Shown here in pieces: positions 1-10,988 of a stretch of 64,000 bases of DNA. The stretch is from Agaricus subrufescens (Eukaryota > Basidiomycota > Agaricomycetes > Agaricales > Agaricaceae), in NCBI GenBank assembly GCA_029945375.1, contig CM057060.1, forward strand, positions 620,001 through 684,000. Reading direction: 5' to 3'. How positions within the stretch are numbered: the first letter of the stretch is position 1; each line of letters starts with the position of its first letter. The notes under the pieces are model-generated. The model had not been told where the DNA came from and did not search any database. It worked only from the letters and a program-made list of their open reading frames with translations. The translations under genes and the position numbers were made by a program.

Positions 1-634
1 TTTCAGCAGAGGGCCCATAAACGACAGTATAGTCTGGGAGGACCTCATCCTCTGTGGGGGCGAGCAAGACTCTTGGACTTATAACGCAGTATGAGCCCAT
101 ACTGACAGTATGGTGTACACATGTACGAGTGGACAGGGTATTTGTGTTGCCGATGAAAGGACATTCGACTTCTAAGATGTGTGTTAATGAGGGGGTATAA
201 GTATTATAATGTACAACTCATGAGAACCAATTTCAAAGAGATTGTTGTCACCAACACGTAGGATTTCTTTCTTACTGTAAGATAAATTTCAATAATTGGA
301 ATAACTTGTGAAGATGGCTGATTTAGCTCACCGATTGACAATGATGGTGCTCTCTTCAATAATACATCCCGAACCAATAATGATAGGACCCGTGATAGTG
401 AATATAGTCACTTTAGAGTGGATTATGGTACTTAATAGTTGCTCAAGATGAATATGGTTCCCCAAATGTGATGAGGATTTTGCAAACTGACCAGAACTGA
501 TTGTGATGTCTCCTTTCAGTTCAACATCCTGGCAGACAACAGCTTTCAAGTGGATCATAAATTTGTCATGTCTGTGTGACAGTGTTAGTACCAGTCAGCA
601 AAGAGCAGAGAGAGACTCAACACATTGGTAGCAT
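1..634 (-). pseudogene. Decayed copy of dynactin subunit 6 (DCTN6), cut by window start
   Basis: This segment aligns base by base with the intact DCTN6 gene at 10131-10883. It carries the same exon order, and its 3' end lies beyond position 1. Left-handed beta-helix hexapeptide repeats remain readable (for example [12 protein letters not shown]). Most differences are C-to-T or G-to-A, often at CpG sites of the intact copy. They change arginines to histidine or cysteine and serine or threonine to leucine or methionine. At about 431-434 the intron acceptor is altered: the intact copy reads TAG then GTACC, this copy reads TAA then GTACC. The only usable AG is shifted by one base and would put exon 3 out of frame. 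That suggests a pseudogene, although exons 2-5 are otherwise open. A start ATG equivalent to that of the intact gene is at 634. Confidence 0.75.
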
Positions 635-738
635 TTGTGAAAAGAAAGGAGGCAAGAGACTTTGTCTGTTGGTTGGCATCAATTTCCAAAAAGCAAAAGG
701 AAAATAGACATTTTGTGTACTCTTTGTTGAAATTGACC

Positions 739-905
739 ATGGACAAGTCTGCACCATGGACTATCACCAAAGGTGCTTTTACTATATGCAAGTCCATTTT
801 CCTTTGTCCATCATTCAATGAAGTCAATGTTAAGTCTCAACAGCTGTGGTTAGCATGACCACAACTGGTATTTCAAGTATCATCAAGTGACAAGAACATC
901 TCAGA
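739..905 (+). pseudogene. Fragment of Tim17-like gene: exon 1 and start of exon 2
   Basis: The first 53-nt exon of the Tim17-like gene at 10989 is recognisable here, beginning MDKSAPWTI, with the following intron and the first bases of exon 2. Similarity to 10989-11155 stops near 905. The rest of the gene is missing. All CpG dinucleotides present in the intact copy over this stretch have been lost. Together with 1-634 this shows that the whole divergent DCTN6/Tim17-like promoter was duplicated. Confidence 0.65.
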
Positions 906-1649
906 ACACAGACCAATGAGGATGTGAGGAGGGATCAGAGGATCAGACACAGACTCATGAGGGCTTGATGTGGGGGTGTATAGATTAGACAAGTAAAGCC
1001 ACCATATTTGGGCAACAAATGGGAAGACTGAGGCCCTAATTTCATACATAAAGCAAGATAGAGCACAATAAAAATAATTCTATATGGAGGGGAGGATGCT
1101 TTTTAAATATTATAAGGTTTATGTTATTATAATCATGTGGGTTTATTCTACTTGACACAGACTAGATGCAAACTAGATGCAGAAAAAGAGGCTGATGTGG
1201 GCTCAATGCAGGAAAAAAGCCCACAGTAGGCTCTGCAGGCTCCTCATATTTCTGGTAGCCCTGCAGCTTAGTGATGTACATATGATTCTGCTATACATAT
1301 GTTTCACCTATTCTTGTGCATACCTATGTATCTTGTTTACTTGTTCCCATGATTACTCAGATACTTTGGCCATACTTACTCAGCCTGACTCCATCAATAG
1401 TTATGCTGGGGTGACCATAGTAGTATAAATAGTACAGTAATACCCCTGTATTGCTTATGTTATACCAACTTGCTCTTTTCCCTTTTCATTTTCAAGTCTT
1501 TGTCTTCAGTTGCAACCTGAGTTAATAATTTAAGGTTGTAACACATAAGGTGAACTTGTGGAAGATAGGGATAAATTTGTAACAATTATGCTGACAATTT
1601 GCATTGTCCTCTCTGTCAACTGGAAAACTGATCATTTGTAAACTGCTGT
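906..1649. other. CpG-free AT-rich intergenic stretch
   Basis: I see no convincing gene. Open frames here are short, without splice-compatible partners or a recognisable family. The stretch is part of a longer CpG-free block (393-2360). Confidence 0.5.
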
Positions 1650-1979
1650 TTAATTTTCCACATGGTCATACTCTTTTTTCTCTCTTCTACAAAAAAAAAT
1701 CTCTTGTATCTCCCTCAAGTCTGATTTTTCAGCTTAAATAAGCTTTGAAATATGCCTTGTTTTAATGTTAATGATAAGGGAAAAAAAAACTATATTTGTT
1801 TACTGACCCTTAAATTTGTCCCTTTTCCTTTCAGTAGGGCAGTAAGGAAGAATACAAAGTTTGCTTCCCTTTGCATCTCCAGGAAAAAACATAACTTGAC
1901 CATTGGAAACCATTCCACAGATAAGCACTTGTAGCTTTGGTGATTTCTGGAGGAACTGCTTTGTTTGATGATCAATAGG
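1650..1979 (-). CDS. Possible 3'-terminal exons of the NACHT gene
   Basis: Two exons can be read beyond the tandem array. The first (1979-1808, 57 codons plus 1 nt) follows an acceptor TTCCACAAG and begins PIDHQTKQFL; it is open in phase 0, the same phase as the last secure exon of the NACHT gene at 3885 and as every 3-nt microexon of the array. It ends at a GTCAGT donor. An 88-nt intron with a TCAG acceptor leads to a short last exon (1720-1650) ending in TAA. No domain is recognised. It could also be an unrelated gene remnant or chance open frame, because the region is CpG-depleted and probably mutated. Confidence 0.35.
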
Positions 1980-2040
1980 CTTGTGGAATTGAAATAAGAT
2001 AAGCATTTATAAACTGCAGTCTACTAGTTGGTATACTTAC

Positions 2041-3884
2041 AATCTAAGGCAAAGTAAAGATTTGAAGGGAAAATGGATCAGTGACACTCATAATTTATGA
2101 AGCAATAAACTTGCAAGCTAATTGAAGGCAATTACACAAATGAAAATGATGAGTTTTAGAGAATAGGTTACTAAGTGACAGACTTACATGCTAATAGAAA
2201 AGAATTATAAAAGAGAAGATGATTAGCCACAAACTATAGGCCATGAACTCATAGACTTACAAACTAATCCACACCAATTATAGAAGAGAAAATGATTAGT
2301 CAGACACAACAGATCACCAACTCATAGACATACCCACTGATCCACACCAGAAGAGAAATGACGAGTAGTGCCACCTACGCCGGACCCACACCAATTGTGT
2401 GTAAGAGATCACCAACTCAAGTACCGAAATGACTTACATCCTGGACCAATTGTAAGAAAACGACGAGAGAAACACCACAGGCCACCAATGAACGGACTTC
2501 TACCAATTCGATCCACACCAATTGGTAAGACACCACAGAAATGAACCACTTACATCCCGATTGACACCATAAGCTGCGCCACCAACGAATTGACTTTTCT
2601 ACACCCCGATCCACACCACCTGTAAGAGAAATTATTTAGTCGACATTACAATACCAATGAGAATGGACTTACCACCCGATCCACACCAATTTGTAAGAAA
2701 AAACATAGCCGACACTGTGTCACCAATGAATGGACTCTTACATCCCGATCGGGACACCACCAGGTAAGAGAAAACGACGAGCGACACCACAAGTGTCACC
2801 AATGAATTCGACTTACCACCGATACCATCCGAGTCGACCGCCGCGCTACCAACGAACGGCTTACACCATCCATCAGAAGAGAAAATGATGAGACTTACAT
2901 CCTGACACCACACGGTTTCGACACCACAGGCGTCACCAATGAACTTACATCCCCGGACGACGTTACGCGCCACCGATCCACACCACACCAATGGGTGTAA
3001 GAGAAAATGATGAGTCACACCACAGTCACCAATGAACGGACTTACCACCGATCCACACCAATTGTGTAAGAGAAAATGATGAGTCGACACCACAAGTGCC
3101 ACCAATGAACGACTTACATCCTGATCCACACCAATCAAGGCAGGAAACATGAGTCGACACCACAGGTCACCAACGAATGGACTTACCACCTGATCCACAC
3201 CAATCAGAAGAGAAAATGATGAGTCGACACCACAAATACCACCAACGAATCTGGACCTTACACCGATCCACACCAATTGTAAAGAGAAAATGATGAGTCG
3301 ACACCACGCGTCACCAATGAACGGACTTGCCACCGATCCACACCAATTGTGTAATGATTTAAAATTGATTTACGGACTTACCTACCGATCTACACCACCG
3401 ACGGGTCACCAATGAACGACTGGCTACGCCGATCCACACCAATGTAAGAAAACGATTTAGTCGACACCACAGTCACCAATGAAATTTTACCACCGACTTC
3501 AGACAGCCACACCAATGAAATCTGATCCCACACCAATTGTAGAAGAGAAAATGATGAGTCAGACACCACAGGTCACCAATGAATGGACTTACCACCTGAT
3601 CCACACCAATTGTAGAAGAGAAAATGATGAGTCAGACACCACAGGTCACCAATGAATGGACTTACCACCTGATCCACACCAATTGTAGAAGAGAAAATGA
3701 TGAGTCAGACACCACAGGTCACCAATGAATGGACTTACATCCTGATCCACACCAATTGTAGAAGAGAAAATGATGAGTCAGACACCACAGGTCACCAATG
3801 AATGGACTTACATCCTGATCCACACCAATTGTAGAAGATAAAATGATCAATCACAGACTAAAGGTCTCCAAGTCATAGACTTAC
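2041..3884 (-). repeat. Tandem array of about 24 intron-like 73-bp units
   Basis: Read on the minus strand, each unit is a 70-nt intron (donor GTAAGT, branch-like CTGACTCAT, tract TTTTCTCTTCTAC, acceptor GGATCAG) followed by exactly 3 nt. Clean introns lie at 3884-3815, 3811-3742, 3738-3669 and 3665-3596, separated by trinucleotides GAT, GAT, GTG and GTG. At the far end, strongly diverged units (about 2041-2345) keep the 70-nt length in three cases and 71 nt in one, keep GT or GC...AG, and are separated by TGG, TTT, CAT, CTT and ATT. The 5' exon (ending 3885), all trinucleotides and the exon at 1979 are in phase 0. Units between about 2361 and 3494 are scrambled by small indels. The array could be spliced unit by unit, as one long intron, or may be a non-genic minisatellite. 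Confidence 0.8.
2361..3494. other. Scrambled core of the array, CpG-bearing
   Basis: Units here differ from the clean unit by many small indels and substitutions that vary from unit to unit. Typical changes are loss of the middle base in CTG or CAG (CCTGATCC to CCGATCC, GTCAGACACC to GTCGACACC) and ATGG to ACGG, each of which creates a CpG. Flanking units on both sides have no CpG at all. This looks more like poor consensus of a long-read assembly over a collapsed or miscounted repeat than real divergence, but it cannot be settled from sequence alone. Confidence 0.5.
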
Positions 3885-6154
3885 CAATTTAGCTATATAC
3901 TTTCCATCATAATTATAGTCAACATGTATATCTTTGAAAACTGCCTCCCGAAACATCCCACTCTTAGTAAACTCATGTTCATATTCCTGTAACAACAATA
4001 ATGAGAGTAGGAAATATCTGATCGTATGTATGATGTAACCTTCCATGCTCTGAATGCCAGATGAACGAATTGGAATATCATTTTAGGAGCATTATCTTCA
4101 GTCAAGTGACCATGTGCAGAGTCGCAAAGATCGACCATGTTGATCCTTCGTAAAGAGTTTACACACTCAACGTGCTGTGGTCTTGATGAGAGCTCCCTGT
4201 GAGGCTTTTCCCTCTCAATTATCCCGCGCAGCAGAGTTTTACTCATATCCCTGAGCATGCCCGTGGTAAATTCTGGCATTCCCCACATCTCGTTACGGGA
4301 TAAATTGGCACCCGGGACTGAAAGCCAGTATAAGCACTCCTCCAATGCGACTAAAATGTACTCAGAACATACCAGCATTCTCCCCAAAGTGTTCAAACCA
4401 CATCGCAAGATATCCCGATAGCACATTGTCCTCCATACCACGAACGTCAATATGAAATTCTCCTGATCTCTCCGCATCCATCAAAAAGTCGGGGAAAGAA
4501 GCATGTAAGAACGTCAATGGTTTCTTATCTGCTTCTTCCCAAGGCGGTATCTTGATTGTCGATATGCATTTGATCAGAGCCGAATAAGCTCGGTCCAACT
4601 CTAGCTGGAGAACGATGGACATTCCTTTGAGGGTTCGGGTTTTCGACTCAGCAGGAAGTTTCAAAAAGTCGCCACTGCGGAATGACAATGCCAGCCCGAG
4701 CAAGAGTTTTGTTGTGGGCAACACCTCTGGTGAAATCTGAGAGAGAATCTCCGCATACAAGTTGTCGAGTATCCTGAAGGGCCGCTCTCTACTAGGCACA
4801 CCCCCCGAGCGATCAATGACAGATAAGACGATGGCAAGGCGTGATACAGGGCCAGAGCCACCAGGATCCCCGATGAATCGAGCTACAATCTGGGCGAAGA
4901 TGAAGAGGCCAGAAGATGCGTTTACGAGCTTTGCAAGCTCAGCTTCCGACGGCCAATTATGTGGGAGAGGGACGAATGATTCTTCTAGTATGGTCTTGAA
5001 GGTGTCAACCAGGAAGCGTCGAACATCACCGCGAGAATCTGGGGAGTCGATGAAGATAGAGTGTGATTCAAACTGGCCTTGTATCAAGGTCTCTCTGAAC
5101 GTGCTGGTTATATGGACCTCCGGACGACTGGCAATGATCCATGCGAGGGGCGTGTCACGATTCTCCCGCGTAAACTTGCTGACGATTCGGATAATGTCCT
5201 GTTGGGGCTTCACACCGTCGACCTCGTCAAGCCCATCCAGCAGTATAGCTATGGATGGTCCACCCGCTCCAATCTTCCTCACTACGAATGGATCGGTGAT
5301 GAAGGCTTGGAATTGAGTCTCCATGTTTTTGTCGAGAATGCGGGGATTGGTAGCGATCAGGTCCACGATATAGTCATGGTAAGGCTTGATACGTTCAGCG
5401 AGCTGATATGTGATGGTGGTGAAGATACGTTTTGGGTCGTTACGGTCGTTCGGTCGTGAGATAAACACAGAAACGACGCGATCGCCTATAGATTCCGCAA
5501 AGGTTTGCATGATGGCAGATTTACCCACTCCAGCTGGTCCGCTAATCAGGAAAAGGGAATTCGACCGCAAAATGTTGTTGAACCAGGTAAGGAGTAACTC
5601 GAGAATTGCTTCACGTGTGCCAGGATGACACCTGGGAGGGTATTGGCGCGAAGCATCATCATGGGCTGCACCACTAAGGATATACTTCAGAAGGAATTGC
5701 ATGACTAGGGATAGGTGAATGAGCGTGAATCTCGAATGGATGACAAACTGATTCTTACTCTGGTAGACTTTATCATCCTTGTGTATTTCTGTCACGTTCC
5801 CGTGTATTTCTGTCGCGTTCAAAGTGCCAATATTGAAGTTGTGCGCTCCGGGTAAGACACTAGTCGAACCAGATTGAACTGCGATGACCATAAATTCCCG
5901 ATTATCATGAAAGTATACAGAAAACGTACCTTGGATGTCTAGAGAAGCCATGGCAGGACCTGCAGAACCAGATTGATTGACCATGCTGGTGGTAGACGTC
6001 GGGTGGGAGGCTTGAGGGGGGCCTGAGGCAACGATGAATTATGACTGTAGTTTCACGCGAAAATGCGCATAAACATACCAGAGGTGGCCGGTACTGGCCT
6101 AGCAGAGCCCGGGCTTCCAGACCTGGGATCAGCTACCGGATTGTCAACAGGCAT
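3885..6154 (-). CDS. NACHT-domain NTPase (NLR-like), 3' end open
   Basis: P-loop NTPase of the NACHT/STAND class, expected to act as a nucleotide-dependent switch in fungal NLR-like proteins. Exons: 6154-6079, 6022-4373, 4317-4040, 3986-3885, all phase-consistent. Walker A is GPAGVGKS, Walker B-like is ILLDGLDEVDG, and IIASRPE follows as in NACHT sensor regions. The N-terminal 130 or so residues form a low-complexity linker and a short beta-rich segment seen in Agaricomycete NACHT proteins. I chose ATG 6154 (MPVDNPVADP); the open frame continues upstream without an ATG. After the NTPase the protein has an alpha-helical stretch but no ANK, WD40 or TPR repeats are recognised. The last secure exon ends in AAATTG at a GTAAGT donor that opens the tandem intron array, so the C-terminus is unresolved. 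The first exon and upstream region are duplicated at 13.3-13.8 kb. Confidence 0.8.
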
Positions 6155-6774
6155 CGGTTGAGACGACTTGAAGATTAACACAGTGAAGGAGAGCGCTACA
6201 GTGATACCCGAGGGCACAAAGATCCAAGAGATCGCGTTTAGATCACAGCTACAAGAATCGTACAGGTGAAGCGTTCGTGGCACACACCTTTGAGTGGAGG
6301 TTTTGTGGGCGGGAATCTGTACGAGCGGGGTTGGCTGCAAAGACGAAGCTGTGCTGGCCTCGTGCCTACAACGGGTATGAGAAATCTCACGGATTTCTAC
6401 ACGGCCAGAGCTTCAATTAAAATGAACTCAAGTTGGCCCGCTTTGAATTTAACACAAACCGAGATTTCGAGTTGAACCTACAATGAGATATAAACGGAGT
6501 AGGGTCTAACTCATGAGGGGAAATCGACTCGAGTTGATTCCAGGTCCAACAACACATCATGCTGACATACCACATAATTTGCTAGAATTCATTTAGAAGA
6601 GAGCAACGCTTCTGTGCCTCAGTTCAGCATTCAGTATTCAATGACACTGCCTTTTCGACGCAATTTGGATTCAGCTGCTCATTTCTTCTCGCTCTCGTAT
6701 CAACCGTCTGGGTGTTATAAGCTATGATCATTCTGTTACACCTCTGCTTCCTCCCAATGGTTTGATCTACTGAC
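6155..6774. other. Upstream region of the NACHT gene
   Basis: Positions 6155 to about 6395 align with 13562-13778 and are probably 5' leader or promoter. An open frame continues the first exon upstream with a hydrophobic stretch (FVPSGITVALSFTVLIF) but has no ATG, so it is probably untranslated. I see no gene in 6400-6774. Confidence 0.45.
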
Positions 6775-7562
6775 AATGTCGTTAAGGCAAACTCAGGGGC
6801 ATGCCAATTCCTCGCGGGCCGCCTTCTGCGTCACAACCTCCACTAACAAGTGCTCTCGGGGACCCATTCCACCGAGCCACACACCTATGACACAATTGAA
6901 AAAAAAAACCCAACAAGGATTAAAGAAAGAAAAAAAAACAGATTCAATGCGCACAATATCATGTTTAGTCTTCATCCTCACAGCAGTGTTCAAAGACAAA
7001 TCAACGACCGCCACCGCTCCAGAATCCATCCCAAAAGCCAAATGCGTTTTCTCCCAATTCAGCGCAAGCTATCCTACCTTCGCTTCAGTCTTGTTCGCCC
7101 CCAGATCCATTCAAATAATAACAAGGACGTACATGTTGCACTTCATCTTCATCATCTTCATCTGGTATTGCGATAATAGTTTCCAGTGCAGCAGTATAAT
7201 TTTGCACGAGTTTCGTCGTGTCCAACGTAAATCTGAGAATCTACCAGAATTGTAATCGACTATTGAGAAAAAATCTTTTTGTTGCATGATGCAACATCCG
7301 CACGCGTACACACCTGTTTTCCAGAAGCGATCTATGCGACTCTAAACTCAGTCACTGGTCTTTTCACGCAGACAACAGCAAATATCATTTCTGCAGTACC
7401 TTTGACCGTCCTGAGAACCTTGAACGGAGAGAGATCATACACACGTAAATCACCATTATCTATCCCCCCCAGAAAAGATGATTTCGGTCAGTTGCGCACA
7501 TAAAACAAAAAAAGAGCCATTAATACCTGAACAGGCGTGCAAATGGCCAGCATGTCCAAAGG
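6775..7562 (-). pseudogene. WDR53-like pseudogene (5' half only)
   Basis: This aligns with 14765-15550 of the intact WDR53-like gene at 14180-15650, introns included. Exon 4 remains readable (AFGMDSGAV, MKTKHDI). In the next exon a small deletion near 6853 removes the bases corresponding to RPK of the intact protein and brings a TAG into frame. The 3' half of the gene is absent. At about 7562 the alignment jumps from the WDR53-like first exon directly into the middle of UTP21, so the start codon and about 1 kb of intervening DNA are deleted. Confidence 0.8.
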
Positions 7563-9990
7563 CAAAGGATACATCTTTAATGTCCTCCTCGGTGATTCGC
7601 TGGAAAGAAACCTCCGCATACTGCGCATGATTCGCCCTAACATCATCTTGTTAGAACGTTGTGCACATCATTTCTTTTCCTTGCTACGAGCACGTACCAC
7701 AGATAGACACCGGCACTATCAACATGAGCAGTCGCCAACGAATCGCCAGTGGGAGAAAACGAGATACTGGTCGCAATACTCGACGTCTTGACAGCATCAT
7801 GCGGGCGGCCAGTGGGTAGATCAAAAGTCCTAATGATGGAATCCAGCGACGCTGTCACCAACCACCAAGCATCAGCTGAAAAGCCTGATCTCTGTCAGAT
7901 TGAACTATGTTGAAGGTCTGAAACGTGTGAACCGACCATATCCAACATCCTTCCTCTAATATAACTCAATTCTCTTACAATCCTCCGCGTTTCTATATCC
8001 ACCACCCGGATGACCATATCATCACACGTAATGGCCAACAAACCGTTATCATGATGTATTTCCATCGAGACTGCAGTCGGCGGCAGCACCAGTATGTGCT
8101 CTAGTTTTGCCGTCTTGAAATCAAAGAACTGAAATGAAACAAAGGTCAGACGAAACGCTGAGCAAAGCACGAGAGACTAACGTTGAGTGTCCCATCAAGG
8201 GAACTAGCAATTACGATCCGATTCAAAGGGTCTATTGCGAGACCAGTGATAACTCTATGTCGTTTTTGGGCGTCATTTCGCAACCTTGCCAATGCTTCCG
8301 GCGGACAATGGCCAATATCATAAGATTTACGCTTGATCCCCGATTGCACATTCCACATTTGTATCAGTCCTGCTGAGGAGCCAGCCGGGCCAAAGATAAC
8401 GCGAGTGGTAATGCACATCCTGCAAAACTATCAGAGAAGACGCTAAGGTTTTTTTTATGATTTACCTTGATAGATCGGAGCGCATTACGCTCTTTACTTT
8501 CGCCCTTTGCTGAGTCAGCAAAGCCGAGCGTATGCTTGCCGAATTGCTTGTTCGGCCTCGTCCAAGAGCGAGCGAATGTCTCGTCTCGTCAGTGTGTGCA
8601 GTATGTGCATCATCCCAGTCTTTTGATCGTGTAGTCGGGTAAGAAAGGGAACAGATCGGGGGAAATTTGGGAATTAATGGGGTTGGGAAAGAAGTCGGGC
8701 TTTTCGCTAAAGAACTTCAAGACAGCGTCAATGAGGCAGGCGAGCGGGATGAAATGACTGGAGGTTTACCTTGCGAGAGCTCGAGTGATCTTCAATCCCC
8801 CACGACAGAAGTACATCTTGTGGACACCATCACCGCAGTCATGGATGAGATGAAGTGGAGTATGGCGACCTGAACGAAACTTGAGGAACTTCGGGGCAGA
8901 CTCAGATAACCAATGCTATAGGTAATTTAGCAAGCAAGGACAACAATACTGGGTAAGACTCGCCTTCACACTATCGTTTTCGCTTGGTGTCACCGGGAAT
9001 GCATTCGACGGCAGTGATAGCACCATCGTGCGCTCAACGAGTTATGTGTAGCACCAGGCCATCACTGTTGAGAACCATGGTACTCTGTGCCTGGCAGGCG
9101 AAGCAGAACAAGAGTAGGGTGGCCGTCTAAAAAGTTTTTGAGCAAGAATGTAAGCCCACGCACCGATGGAACGCACCATTCCCGAAGCCTAGGGCGCAGA
9201 CACCACCTTCCATAGACATTTTCATTAAACATGCGTCGAGTCGGACATCGTGTACTGAAATCTCTCTAAACGTGAACCCAATGCTGAAGACGTCAATAGC
9301 AGGTGATTGTACGAGAGCCGTCATGATACAACCAAGAGCCTGCGTCGTGTCAGACAACTCATGCATCGATGTGAGATTTGTGAAGAAAAAATTTTGCACA
9401 AGAACTGTAAGCACAAGAGGGGTGAGTGTTGCGATGTGTTATGCTAATGATTCTAGAGACGCACTTTGTTTTGATATTCCATAGTTGCAGAGTGCCTTGA
9501 CTATGGTCAACAAGGCGGGGTACAGAATGGAGGTTGCAGTGAATCCACAATCGATTCGAATGGCTGTTTCGAGTTCTGGATGAGAATGTCGGAACGAATA
9601 TCAATGGTGTAAAACAAGATGCATACCATCGTCAGTCGTGTCTGTTACCAACATGTGCTCTCCATCTTCAGTCAATGTAAGGAGGGCGGAACCGAAGATT
9701 TAGAAGTGTCGAGTGGATTCGTCAATGTAGAAACCTAATGTCGATGAGTGTGCAAGCAAACGACGGGAGCTAGCAGGCTGACGGGTTTCCCTCGCGAGTA
9801 CTTGATTGCGTGGGGCCTGTTGCAGCCCATACAGCGTCGCCGTCGAGAGTCATGTGTTTCGTTGTATCTGGCCGGTGCTAGGTGTTTGCGAGACATCAGG
9901 CGGTCATTTTCCCACTCTGCCAGAGGATCTCGTCTGGAGCACGAGACAGGCTCCGCCTCTTGGGGCTTTCTCCGTGGCCTCCGGACCGAA
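7563..9990 (-). pseudogene. UTP21 pseudogene, both ends missing
   Basis: Collinear with about 16541-19130 of the intact UTP21 gene, including intron positions. WD40 exons are still partly open (SLDSIIRTFDLPTGR, MWNVQSGIKRKSYDI, ALVQSPAIDV). Disruptions include loss of a block in the WD repeat near 8990 (the motif VLVTSGEDN is broken), destruction of the HIALWDLNN motif near 9075, and a deletion of about 90 bp near 9930 that removes the junction of exon 1 and exon 2. The C-terminal UTP21 domain is absent. It abuts the 3' end of DCTN6 at 10131. Confidence 0.8.
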
Positions 9991-10130
9991 ATCATACACT
10001 TTCCTTACGTCAGTCAGGCAATTCCACCAAACATTCTACTTTTGAGTACGAAACGAACTACAGAAAGATCATCAAGTGGCGGGCCAGAGACAGAAAAGTA
10101 TATTGCTGAAAGCGAAGATGAAAGACAACC

Positions 10131-10883
10131 CTATGTTCCATCGCCCCGCCTCAGCCTGTTAAACTTGGGTAAAGTTTCCTTCAAATAATCCGCATGTTTC
10201 TTGCGTAAGTCTGCTTCCTGGACTTTCCCTCTTCCACTCCACGTACGTCTCTCAGCAGAGGGCCCATAAATGACAGTATAGTCTGGGAGGACCTCATCCT
10301 CGGTGGGGGCGAGCAAGACCCCTGGGCTTATGACGCAGTACGAGCCCATGCTGACGGTGTGGTGTACGCGTGTACGAGTGGAGAGGGTGTTTGAATTGCC
10401 GATGAAAGGACATTCGACTCCTAAGATGTGTGTCAATGCGGAGGTATACATATTATTATATGTACGACTCACGAGAACCAATTTCAAAGAGATTGTCGTC
10501 ACCAATACGCATGACTTCTTTCTTGCTGTAACATAAATTTTTAATAATCTGAATGACTTGTGAAAACGGCTGATGTAGACTCACCGGTTTACGATGATGG
10601 CGCTTTCCTCGATGATGCATCCCGAACCAATGATGATAGGTCCCGCAATAGCAAATATAGTCGCTTTAGGGTGGATTATGGTACCTATCATTGTTCAAGA
10701 TGAATACAGTTCTCGATATATGACAAATTGGCAAACTGACCGGAACCGATTGTAATGTCTCCTTTGAGTTCAACATCCTGGCAGACAACAGCTTTAGAGT
10801 GAATCGTAAACTTGTCGCGTCTGTTTGACAGTATCAGTACCAGTCAACGAAGAGCAGAGAGAGACTCAACACATTGGTGGCAT
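10131..10883 (-). CDS. DCTN6: Dynactin subunit 6 (p27)
   Basis: Subunit of the dynactin pointed-end complex that links dynein to cargo. It belongs to the left-handed parallel beta-helix family with imperfect hexapeptide repeats. Five exons join in frame. Exon 1 is only 11 nt (10883-10873, MPPI), exon 2 starts at 10820 ([14 protein letters not shown]). Repeats such as [15 protein letters not shown] and [12 protein letters not shown] follow, then [15 protein letters not shown] and a C-terminal helix ending NRLRRGDGT. Introns are 50-60 nt with GT-AG ends. The protein is about 180 residues, normal for p27. The gene is divergent from the Tim17-like gene (ATGs 105 bp apart) and has a decayed duplicate at 1-634. 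Confidence 0.9.
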
Positions 10884-10988
10884 TTGTGAAAAGAAAAGAG
10901 GCAAGAGAGGTTGTTTGTTGTTTGGCATCAGCCCCCGAAAAGCGAGCAGGAGAATGGGCGTTTCGCGGACTCTTCGTTGAAATCGACC
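10884..10988. promoter_or_regulatory. Bidirectional promoter DCTN6 / Tim17-like
   Basis: Only 105 bp separate the divergent start codons, so both genes must share promoter elements. The same interval is duplicated at 635-738, where its CpG sites have all become TpG or CpA. Confidence 0.6.

Noticed and set aside
2632..3333. Long minus-strand open frame of 233 codons inside the tandem array
   Set aside because: Its residues are a repetitive translation of the 73-bp units in shifting frames, which stays open only because the units lack stops in some frames and contain random indels.
2041..3884. CRISPR-like array
   Set aside because: Units are contiguous with no unique spacers, the repeat is 73 bp, and the context is a eukaryotic intron-rich gene.
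4762..5628. Plus-strand open frames opposite the NACHT exon
   Set aside because: They are antisense shadows of the NTPase domain with no family similarity.
6155..6340. N-terminal membrane segment on the NACHT protein (FVPSGITVALSFTVLIF)
   Set aside because: The frame is open but has no ATG, and the duplicated copy carries a frameshift in it; it is probably 5' leader.
9748..10188. Plus-strand open frame of 146 codons
   Set aside because: It runs antisense through the UTP21 pseudogene and the DCTN6 last exon.
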